From: Paramacrobiotus metropolitanus
Taxonomy: Eukaryota > Tardigrada > Eutardigrada > Parachela > Macrobiotidae
DNA: 64,000 nt
Assembly: GCF_019649055.1 (NCBI RefSeq)
Contig: NW_026570242.1
Location: 744,001-808,000 of the forward strand
Direction of reading: 5' to 3'
In this document: piece by piece, positions 1 to 10,200 of the stretch
How the letters are laid out: each line of letters begins with the position of its first letter
Position numbering within the stretch: the stretch's first letter is position 1
Notes under the pieces: model-generated
Seen by the model: the letters and a program-made list of their open reading frames with translations, nothing else
Databases searched by the model: none
Told to the model about the DNA's origin: nothing
Program-made: the position numbers and the translations under genes

Positions 1-780
1 TCACGGAATTCCCCAACAGAATTCGGTAATAATGGGAACGCAATGCCTCAAGATATCGCGTCGTCCGGTAGGAGACCGTCCCTGCCCTCCAGCCCAATTC
101 AACCGATTCCAAGCAATATTCAGTCGGTTGCAAGTATGCCATCGACCTTGCCACATTCGTCTGTTAATATGCCAGCAAGTATTCCAGATAATTCGGTACT
201 TGGGGACAAAACATCCTACGTGACCGATGCCCAGCCATTCAAAAATGATTCTTTTGCAAACCATTCAGCAACATTTCAAAAGACCTTAAAGCCGGTTGTT
301 CAGCCTTTTCGTACAATGGCTACAGCCCAAACGAAAACACAACGAACGAGCAAGAATAAACCACCTACCAGGAAACAGATTTCTGTACCATCAACCACGA
401 AGAAAGCACTGAAAACAAGGACCACGACTACACGACGGCTTACCACCAAGCACTCGGCCGTGTCTCCTTCAACTGGGAAAAAGAAACCTATGCCAGTGTT
501 TTCGCCAGTAATTACGAGGAAGCCAGCGGCAACGAAAAAGACCACCGTTGCCACGCCGCGACCGCCATGCGCATACCCTGTGGCGTGGCCTTTGAAAGGA
601 CAAGGCAATCCTCCAGCCGTCTCGTTAAACTGTGATAAATATCCAGATGCGTACCGCAACGAAGAAGACACATGTACCAAAGAGAAAGGCTTCGAAAATA
701 CGGATACAAAACTGTATATACCGTTTTGTTGCCGGAAGTGGCAAAAGCTTGGATGCTTTACTCGGAGTCTAAATAAATAA
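1..780 (+). CDS. 3' end of a secreted Ser/Thr/Pro-rich protein, cysteine-containing C-terminus (partial)
   Basis: The reading frame is open from base 1, so the 5' part lies outside the window, and it stops at 778-780. What is visible is about 259 codons. The first ~190 residues are low complexity, rich in Ser, Thr, Pro, Lys and Ala, with Thr/Lys/Arg clusters such as TRTTTTRRLTTK. The last ~70 residues are different: a compact segment with several cysteines (CAYP, NCDKY, DTCTK, FCCRKW, LGCF) that probably form disulfides. This looks like an extracellular or cuticle-type protein with a long, possibly O-glycosylated, linker ending in a small cysteine domain. I do not recognise the family. The first in-frame ATG is at 43, but there is no reason to think it is the true start. 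Confidence 0.6.
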   Translation, partial: SRNSPTEFGNNGNAMPQDIASSGRRPSLPSSPIQPIPSNIQSVASMPSTLPHSSVNMPASIPDNSVLGDKTSYVTDAQPFKNDSFANHSATFQKTLKPVVQPFRTMATAQTKTQRTSKNKPPTRKQISVPSTTKKALKTRTTTTRRLTTKHSAVSPSTGKKKPMPVFSPVITRKPAATKKTTVATPRPPCAYPVAWPLKGQGNPPAVSLNCDKYPDAYRNEEDTCTKEKGFENTDTKLYIPFCCRKWQKLGCFTRSLNK

Positions 781-1078
781 TATCCAAATCTTCTGAGATA
801 ACCACATCTTGCATGTCATTTTCTAGAAACTTTCTAAACTTCTCAACACACTCCGAAGTTATCAAAGTCGCACGTATGTACAATATGTAGTGGAAAGTTA
901 ATACACATTACACATTATTGACAATATCTCCAAAAACGAGCGAATTAGCTGGCGCAAGAAGGAACTCGAATCATTAGTTCACTACTAGATGGCGACTCGC
1001 ATCGGTTGCAGCCAATAGCGTTGTAGAGGGCCTAGTGCTCGAATTCAGCCGTCGCCATTATGAATACATAAAATGCTG

Positions 1079-3977
1079 CTACGCTGTGCCTTTAGACCGC
1101 GACAGCATCTGATCCCGCCAGTATCGTGCTATCCTTTTAACCAGTTTATCTCGATCCGAGGGAAAACTGGCTAACAACTCTACTTGCTCCTGGCCACCGT
1201 CAATAACAAGGCGTCGATGTGAATAACTACGCCACATTTTCCTGGAGGTCGGCACCTGCACACGGATATTTGACAACGTAAAATTAATTTCCTCCTGCAA
1301 AGTAAAAGACCGGCTTATTAACGGGAAGATTCCGCAGTGACCCTTGTATATCATGTCGCGATTACCATTTCGGTTATAAGAAATTTGATTTTCACCACTC
1401 CGTTGCCGATTTCGATGCGCACATGGTGGAGTGGAAGGCTCGCTCCTCGGCATATCACTTTCCACCAGCAGTGTATTTCCACAACATTTTTCAACGGAGT
1501 GGTATCCACAGATTCAGCGGCTTTCCCTAGGCATTCAGAACCCAAACTGTAATAAGCTCAATAAGCAAACTTAGCGGAAATCGTAAATGTACAGTATGAA
1601 AAAATTCATGTTTCATACATATACGATTTGCGCTAAGTTTGCTTATTTAGTTTTTACAGTTTATCAGTGATCGCTGATGATGCCGTGGCTATCGAACCAC
1701 TAACCAGGTACACATCAACTATCACGACTAACTGCCGGCCAGTAGCTGAACACTGTACACTGGTACATACCTGTCTTTTCCAGATCGACCTCAACCATGA
1801 TTTCCGATTGCGCTCCATCACCCCACGAGTTAAGCTCGTTATTTTCTGGCGGTTCTGAATATATTCCACTTTCCAAAGACACTAGCGTAGAACTAGACTG
1901 TCTACTGCAAATAGAAGGAGGCGAGCTTGTGTCCGTAATGGCCACCTCAGTCAAATCCCGAACAATGGATGAGGCTTCTGAATCGATATGGGAAGACGAG
2001 TTCCCTCGATTTTCGTTCTCATGAAGCAGAGCACATTCTAGCTCCTGGTTCGACCATCTGGTGAAATAGTTGTTAGGTTTTCTATCGACTTCGAAGGTTG
2101 CCAACGATTCGGAACTAGTTGTTACAGCATCATTAAGCTGCAGATCAGAGGCAATGGTTGTTCTGGAAGATCCAGAAGATTCTGTAAAGTCAAAATTGTG
2201 ACAAACTTCTACGAAATGGTGCACCAACTAATACGAAGACGTTCTGAACTTTTACCAAATTAAGACATGCCTTCTGATGAGAAAATAGACTTCGATCTTG
2301 ATAGGGATGGATTTAAATTTCTAGATGCCGGCAATCTACTACTCATCAAGAACACTCCACTCAGTGACTCCTCGCTAATTCGATCCTTGAAATAGCCAGG
2401 CAGAGCTTCGTCAATGGCATGAGTGATTGGGCTGGAGACGTCTTGAACGAAGGTTGCCGACATTTGAGCGTCTACGAGAGACTCCTCTATCGTACTGCAA
2501 TCGGTCAAACAACTGTTTTTCAAAACTTCGATGTCTTCCTTCAAAGCCAAGCTTTCGGCAGTTGGCGAAGATAAGCCAAGAATTGTCGGAATGGCATTAA
2601 AATCTGCATTAAATTCGGCATGCACGTTTTTTGCAAGAGAGTTGCCTTCATACGATCTTGGTCCCGCATCGCGCAAAATGTCGTGGTCAGAAAACGTCTC
2701 TACATCGGTCGCACCATCGAAGCATGGGACATCACCGCTATCAGTTGCTAACAACGCTTTGGTGCTCTCATAACTCTGAAAAAAATCATATAGTATTACA
2801 AACTTTATCTATTGGGACTGTTTCTCCTGCAAGTTAAGCACTCGTAACCGCTTCGATAAAACCAGCCCCTACAGCAGGCTCTGAACGTCAGTTAAGCAAT
2901 TACTGCAATACTTTACTGGTTAGTTGCACTGTGCAGTAAAACAGAGGCAAACCGGTACAGGTTGCTCATAGTGGAAGCAAACATTTAAGTAGCTATTCGT
3001 CTGTAGACCAGTACCTACTCCAACTGGAACCGTATGAATGGGTTCTGTCCAATCAGGAAAACGTTCTTGACAATCGTTTTCGGTAACAGCATTAGTCGGG
3101 AGATGCATGAGGTTCATGGCCAACTTCCTATCGGCAGGCTTTGAAGGAGAGGAAACGGTGGCTTCTTGCAATAACGGTACGCTTGTTTCACAAGCGGCTG
3201 TTATTGGATACCAATCGGCTTTCATAAAGATCGCATGGTTTGCTGCAGGCAACAGCGCTTTCTCGTTAGCAATTCGGATGGCGATGTCCATGCTTCGGCA
3301 GCGAGGAAGCACGGAAGTCGTGGAAGCTGCTGGAGTCACATTGGTTGATGTGTTCAACGCCGGCACAGACGACAGCGCATTTAGTTGATTTATGACTGGG
3401 GTTGCTCTTGCGCTAGTGCGGGGCTGTTTTTTCCGCGCTTTCTCACGAGAATATCGATGCGTTTCACTGTACTGTAGTGTCCCACGTGGCCCGCCAAAAA
3501 TAATGAAAACATTTTATCACAATTATGATAATAATTCGATGCACAAATATAAGTTATATATTGTAGGCTAAAACAAGAATGAAATTAAATCCGTCCTTAA
3601 AGGTTCGCATAAATAGCTAAGAAACACTAAAAATGGCAGAAACCGTCTGTGCACGCTCATTAAAGCGTGTCAAATTACTCACTGATGAGAGTAATCGACG
3701 TATCCTCTATCTCAAGCTTTGGGTCGGCGTCCGCTGAAGGATAATCGCCATTTCCTTGTAGACCTTCGGGGATTTCAGTGGGCAAGTAAGATGCCGATTT
3801 CTTACGCTCTCCAGCAGCCAGTGCATTAAAAAGGTCAGCAGATTGGATCCATGCCCGTTTTGACACTTTCTTCTGCTTGCAGTCCAAAGGTGGATGCATT
3901 TGTTTATCTTGTTTTGAAATTATCCGATTGTCTGCGGTAACCCGATTGCAAAGGAGGAAAACATTGATGCAGTGCAC
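1079..3977 (-). CDS. unrecognised multi-exon protein, mostly low-complexity with a folded-looking C-terminus
   Basis: Open stretches with clear splice signals lie in order on the minus strand: about 3977/3899-3683, about 3480-2950, about 2772-2270, about 2223-1771, 1546-1366 and 1294-1079 (stop). The last junction is firm: donor after ACCGAAATG, a 71-base intron, acceptor TTGCAG, phase 0. Several upstream junction phases did not close, so the exact model is open. The middle is acidic and Ser/Thr-rich (for example TSSPPSICSRQSSST), typical of disordered regulatory sequence. The last ~130 residues are balanced and look folded, with CWWKVICRG, the hydrophobic strand VVKIKFLITEM, and DKLVKRIARYWRDQM as a likely final helix. 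A PH-like or other small adaptor fold is possible but unproven. The intron upstream of the 1546 exon carries a long foldback described separately. It could also be two genes. Confidence 0.45.
1560..1647. repeat. long inverted repeat (foldback hairpin) inside an intron
   Basis: Left arm from 1560 (AATAAGCAAACTTAGC) pairs with the right arm ending at 1647 (GCTAAGTTTGCTTATT). The arms continue inward with only two single mismatches and one 3-base bulge to about 1600 and 1611, leaving a loop of roughly 10 bases. That gives a stem of about 37 base pairs. It sits in the intron just upstream of the minus-strand acceptor at 1547-1550. It resembles either a palindromic insertion or a microRNA precursor hairpin; the sequence alone does not decide. 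Confidence 0.85.
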
Positions 3978-4600
3978 AAAATGAGTCTAAAAAATATCAC
4001 CGGTCGAATAAAAAAGCTGATTACAAAGTAAGACACCGTATTGAAGATCCGGCGACCCAAAACTACTACCGAAGAGCAATTTACGTCACTTCCTTAAAAA
4101 TATGTCTTCTCGGTGCTAGCGAGTTTTATCACTTTCATGCATAATATTTGAACGATTGCAGCATGCTCCTAGCAATACGGCCAACTAACAACAAACATGT
4201 AAGTCAACGTGTCGGTCTCTCGGACTTTGCCCGTAGTCCATCCACGGCGACTCGACCCACAAAAATACCCTACATGCTATTTACGCTTCCAGCGCCAGAT
4301 GCTGAGCATCTGCATTTGCCTCAATTACAATCGACCTAAATTAGATTTTAGGTAGAACTTGATGTAAGTATCAAATTTATGATACCAACAGACAACAGAA
4401 ACCCTGAAGCACTCGCAGCAATCACGGAAGCTAGTTTGCTTCAAAGAATGATCTGACATTTTACAGAACCCGACCGGACGATATGAACAATAACGCAACG
4501 ACAAGATTTAGCAAAGTGAACACATAACAAAAATCATAGCACTAACAAACAAACAGAAAAGTGGAAATTCACTGCCTAGCAGAAACTGCATTTTAAGTCA
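3978..4600. other. intergenic, nothing recognised
   Basis: Spacer between two minus-strand genes. It holds only short open frames without similarity or good splice context, and no hairpin longer than about 6 base pairs. It presumably contains the promoter of the left gene and the 3' untranslated region of the right one. Confidence 0.5.
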
Positions 4601-6448
4601 TCAACCATTGCGCTTCTTCCTCCAAATGGCGAAAATGATGCAAAAGAGAAAGAGTAACTGCAAGCGTAAAACATTTGTAAGCATATAGCAACCACCTAAA
4701 CTCGTAAATATGAATTCAGCGTAACTCACAGCTACAGCCACGATAATTCCAATCAGCATGCCATTGCCGGATGTTTCTGGTGGGGGAGGAGTTTCGGCCA
4801 AATCTACAAGTTAATAAAGTACTGTACTCGTACTGTATTAATGACACAAAAACGTGACAATATGCTACCGCAGATTGTTACGTACGTCTGACGTTGTCTG
4901 TCACAGCAGTTTGTTTATTGGTAACCGCACTGGCGCCCGCAGCCACCGATCCCGTATCAGGTTTCTCAGCGTCTCTCACAAATGTCGCCGGAGGCGTGGG
5001 AGACAATACATTCGAACTGTTGGCAGCTGGTATGTTGGGAGTGGTTACAAGAAGAAGCGAAACGGTGATCGGAACTTCATGATCCCGCAGCGGCTCATCA
5101 GTCTGCCAAGGCGGTAATTTCCGCTTAACTGTTGTGACAATCCTTTGGATATAACCCGTTGTTTCCTTATTACGTAAATTAAAAACTGCAGGGTCACCAT
5201 CGGCCAAACTATTATTGGTTACGCTGATTGATGCAGCATCACTGGGACCAGTGGTAACGTTGAGAAGAACTACCAAAGTTGTGTTACTGTTGTTGGTTGC
5301 ATTGATCACCGTAACTAGTGTCGTCAAGGGTTCATTGTGGTCGCTTATTTGGCGGAGCGGGAAAGTCATGACGGAGCTGATTATAGAAGAATAACCGTGT
5401 CCGGCTGGAATAGTCGTTGATATGGTTGAGGGAATACTTAAAGGAAAGGAAAATTCTGAATTGTCAAATAATGCAGAGGGTAAAGACGCAACCGTACCTA
5501 GTAAAAAATTGAGTGGTTCATCGTCATACTCTTCTGTAGTCGGAGACGAATCCGTACCCGGTTCTCGCACATCACTGGTCACTTGTTGGAGCGTTGTCGC
5601 CGTTACTGACGATAAAATTGTGGACAACAGGGTCACTGTGGAACCAGTTGTTGCAAATGATTCGTCGTCGCTCAGGGTGTAAGTCGATATATTTGCCCTT
5701 TCAATCGCCGGCGAACAACACGGCCCAGGAACACAGACATTTGCATCAATGTGCTGAAGTTTAGTATTGTGCCATCTTCCATCAAGCCACACGGTTTCCC
5801 CGGTTGCAAATCCAGGAAGAATTTTTGAAGTATCTTTAGCTGTTGCATTTCTATTGTACTCGATCTTCGCACAGTGACAAACATGTGCAAAACCGGACAT
5901 TTCGAGCGCTGAGGCAAAGTGCTGATCGCGTTCCATTTCGCAAGGTCGGTTTATAGCCACCACGTACTCCCCCTTGTTATTTGGCCAAACACCACTAACC
6001 CGAACTCTTTCGTCTAAAAAAGTTTGCCAGCTGCCTGAGTCTAGTAAGTAAACAGAGTCTGCAACTTACAGTTTGCGTATTAACCAAGTACCTTTAGGTC
6101 CTTTATACACAAACATTGGGGGCTCTTTTATATAGTAAAGGTTTGTCATAGGAACACCAGCTGCAACAGCTTCTTCAAAAGATTCGCACCGAACATTTTT
6201 CTGTGATAAAAGACTCCATTGGTAAATTTGTAAGCTCCACACCAGCTTAATCCATAGGTCAATATTCATCAATGGTCTCACTGATCATTTCCTTCATCAG
6301 AACGAGCAATCTGGATTCCGCATAATCTTCCTGAGCACAACAGCAGACCCTGGTTGTTAATGGTTGAATAGGCAGTGTGGTTTGACAGTATGAGTCAACT
6401 GAATACCGGGGCCAGGTCGATATGCTTCTGCCTCTACAAGGCAAAGAA
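4601..6448 (-). CDS. single-pass type I membrane protein, unrecognised
   Basis: The 3' half is firmly resolved: a large exon to 4886, then exon 4803-4730, then exon 4657-4601 (stop), with phases that close. Together the last exons encode a linker rich in Pro and Thr, a transmembrane helix split by the last intron (GMLIGIIVAVA joined to LLFLFCIIFAIW) and a tail of only RKKRNG. The ectodomain has several N-glycosylation sequons (NAT, NNS, NTT, NVT, NSS), a mucin-like Ser/Thr-rich stretch, and an N-terminal cysteine-bearing region (CHCAKIEY, CVPGPCCSP). Open pieces near 6281-6066 (GPKGTWLIRKL) and 6448-6290 (VCCCAQED) have good splice signals and look like upstream exons, but their joins do not close in phase and I found no signal-peptide exon. 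I do not recognise the family. The role is probably cell-surface recognition or adhesion. Confidence 0.6.
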
Positions 6449-7054
6449 CCTACTGTGAATGATGTTACACTTCAAAAAGTGCCCAGAACGACAAGAAGAG
6501 AAAATGAATTTAAGCAAGGCGAGATGAGAGTACGCAGATGCTATTTATTTTCTTGTTTAAAGATTCAGAGATTAAAACCAACTATTTCGTTATAAGTACA
6601 AGCATGAGATAACTAATAAAATTTCTCGGGGGATTTATTAATTAAAAATAATAATTGCCAAAATATGCTGTAAATTTTTACTTAAGCACTCTGTGATGGG
6701 TAATAGAGCTTATTGCTTACATTTAGGTTTTAGTCGTTGCTAATGAATACCGTAATCGATATGTATTTCGGTCATTAATTAAACTGATTAGAAGCAGAAC
6801 TAATTTAACATACTCTACTTTCGCTATAATATCCACTGAAAACTCCCAGGCTTCCACTATGATGCCGAACAGTACATTTTTCAAAACAAATTGAGGATAT
6901 CAAATTTGAAGGGTACGTACTTGAGAGCCGACAAATAATCATTGGTTTTGCTTGGCGTAAACGAACCAATACAAGCACCGTAGTGTTACAGTATTTGACA
7001 TTTTATTCTTTTGTGTGGAGCATACCGTGCCGTTTTGATTGTGTGAACAGTGAA

Positions 7055-7067
7055 TCTGTTTTATATA
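7055..7067 (-). promoter_or_regulatory. possible TATA box for the leftward membrane-protein gene
   Basis: On the minus strand the sequence reads CTATATAAAACAG, a good TATA match. It lies about 600 bases upstream of the first recognised exon of the type I membrane gene and about 170 bases from the start of the divergent cyclase. A donor-like GGTATG follows on the minus strand, which would fit a short non-coding first exon. This is inference from sequence only. Confidence 0.3.
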
Positions 7068-7236
7068 GATAGGCGCGTTCGCTTCTCCTGATAGCTGTTT
7101 ACTTACGAAATCGACCTTCGATATGGCTCTCGACGGCGGAAAATCTGCGAAACTTTTTGTGACATTAATATAGTTGTGAGTCTAGTGCTGTCCAGTCAAA
7201 TGTACGCAATTGGTGCTACATGTATCTTGTGAAAAG

Positions 7237-10200
7237 ATGCACAAAGTACTTTGCGTTTCATCGATATTCTGCGCTCTTTCCTCACTGACGGCACAACAAC
7301 AGAACTCGATCCTTTGGCCAGTAGATCCAGCACCATTACTGAACGCCATTAGCATGGTTAATTCTACAGTTATGGATGGTTCGTGCATGCCTTCTTTCAT
7401 GTACATTCAGAGTTCAAACTACACCGGAATGTTCACAAATCCACTAACGGTCAGCATGACGCAAATAGGGCTGGAGATTTACTATGCTGCCTGCCAGAGC
7501 AAACGACACGACTACTTTCTGGGATACACAGGTTATCAGCGCTTCATAGACACCGGCACTAAGTTCGTGAGCTATATGGAAGAACTGTATTTTGAGGATT
7601 GCTTTCGAACTGGTTTATCTTGCAATATCGATCAAAAACAAAACAAACTGCGCGGGCTAGGCAGAACTGTTCAAGGAGCTATGGAAGACTACGTGTTTTC
7701 CGGTGTGCTGGATATATCGCACTTGCGTCGGTTTGTGTTTTCTCAAATGGCTCAACTGCAACCACTTGCCACTTATCTTTTACAGTTCGGCATTGATTTA
7801 GAAGCGAATTTTATACCTTTGCTGAATTGTTCAATCGATATTTTTTACCTTTTACCCAATGCTGATTCTTACCGAAATGACAGTTCTGAACTTAATAATA
7901 CAATTCCACAACCGACCGTCAGAAACATTTTCCCGGCTATTCTCCATGCTGTGGCAAAAAATCGCAAGGATAAAGGTGTCTTTCTCAATCTCATATCACT
8001 GCTGTGGTATCCAGAGTTCTATTCGGGTTTCTCCGGTAGCTCCGATACTATGATGCCAAGCTACCTGCCAGCTTGCGCAGAAGGCGGCACAGACGTGCAT
8101 GTGGTCTTGGGTCAGACTGTTGACATGCTGGATGGGCACGTCATTTCGGTGTTATTGGCACCGCCTTGCCGCTTGGAACTGAAAGCGGCATCTCAGCTGG
8201 CCGATTTGTACAATGTGACGACCTTTACCGGCGGTGGGGAGCTCATCGGGAATTACTCGAAATATCCCTTTATTGTTAGGACAGCATACAGTCCGATTTA
8301 TGTTTGGGAGGGGTTGGTGGCGTTTGCGGCTTTGTATGCTTGGGAAACTTTTTTCATTATTTACGATGACATGTCAACTAACCTCCTCGATGCTCAGGAG
8401 AAGACCATCCTGGCTGACGGCCTGTCATATATTTTGCATCAAAAAGGATGGAATGTCATTTTAGTACGACATCACGAGGACAGTGATGTTGAACCGAATT
8501 TAGCTGCCCTGCGGAAGGCTGCTCGAAGTTAGTCTGCTGTGACATCGTCGCACGCGTACCTTGCCAATGTTTTTGCTATCAGCGGCTACTCGTAGTTGTC
8601 GTCATCGTCTCAAATAAAAGCATTTTTCGGAAGTACATGATGGCTGCATCTAATCTGGGAATGTGTAAAGGAGACTACGCGTTTATTGCTCTGGATACCT
8701 TCAAAGATCCATATTTTAATAATTCTCAGCCGTGGCAAGCAGGTCAGTCACTGCAGGCAAGCAGCATTAATTACTGCATTTGCACTTTGCAGTAAGTTGC
8801 ATTCTTTGCAGCATCAAACCTATGATCGGGTAATCCAATTACTACTTTGTAATACAAATGCATAATCATGTTTATTTAGAAATATGGAAAAATTCATTCT
8901 CTTGTAACTGGTACGAGGTTGTAGGAGACGGCAACGACGACAAGGCCAAAACTGCATATGAAGCTGTGCTTATTGTTGGCATAGCGGACCCGGCAAGCCA
9001 GATAGCGCAGATGATGGGCGATTTCGAGCAAGATATAGGCGCAAGTTCATACGCCATATTCTTGGGCCAATCCACTTTTTTATATGGCGTGCCAAATTAT
9101 ATCCTTTTTCTAAGTCGCACTAATGCCAGAATAGTTACGCCATGCTTCATTGGTTTCTTTAACTTGTTCTCGCTCTCCCACATTATACAGCTAGCTACTT
9201 TGATGTTTTGATGCTGCTCGGCCAGCGCGTGAAGGACGCTACCAACGCCGCCGTGGAAACCTGGAAACGTGATGGTGTACCGTATTTGGAGTTTACAACG
9301 AAACTGTCCACATTTCTGAGAAAGCAAAACTATTTCAACATTGTGGAAAAAAGTATGAACGGGATCATCTTTCCGTATTAATGTTTTAACCCTAATAATT
9401 CTAGACGGGATGACTGGAGACGTAGTTATTGACATCGAAGGTAACCGACTGCAGAATACCATGATTTTTGATATGCTCGAGAACGGCCAGTTTGCAGTAA
9501 GTAAGCCTCGCCCGCTACAGCATGATCTGAACGCTTTGTTTTTGTTAAAACATTCTTCCAAACGTTTTACAGCCTGTTTTCAACTATAGCACATCTTTAA
9601 AAAAATCTCAAAGTGGAACACTGCGATGGCCTCAAGGAAAGTCACCAGTCAGTCGTCCTTTTTGCGGTTTCGAAGGAGAAAATCCTGCTTGTGCTCCAAT
9701 GTGTAAAAAGAGCCTAACCCATGTGCTCCAAGAAAACGTCTGAACTTGTCTTTCGCTTGCAGCAACAAACTCCATTCTGACGATTGCGATGACCATAATC
9801 CTCAGCGTGATGGCTGTGATAATCATTGCCGTGTGCTACACGCGCAACGAAAAACGCAAAATAGCCGAGAGGAACTGGATCGCCAAACTGGACGATGTGC
9901 AGTACCCACGGGATATGCATGATTGGGTGCGTCGACGGTATACGTTAATCGATGACGGAGCCGGTGGAGTAGCCGTTGGTGATGCGGTGCGTACGGCACG
10001 AAAGGCTATGACGGCTCGATTAGGACGAGGCTCGGTGGTCAGAGAAATGGAGCACCTTGACCGGATGCGTCTGTCACTGAAGAAAACCGGGCATAAATCT
10101 CAAGGAGTGTACAAGAAACTGCCAGTAACCATTCGGCACTGTCAGAAAAAAGTAGTGTATCTGACACAACAGGTTCTTCAAGAGGTCAAAACCGTGCGAA

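Noticed and set aside
300-709. Minus-strand open frames of 126 and 65 codons
   Set aside because: Antisense shadows of the Thr/Lys-rich plus-strand coding end.
4854-5682. Plus-strand open frames over the type I membrane gene
   Set aside because: They mirror the Thr/Val-rich minus-strand coding sequence, which has sequons, a transmembrane helix and closed splice phases.
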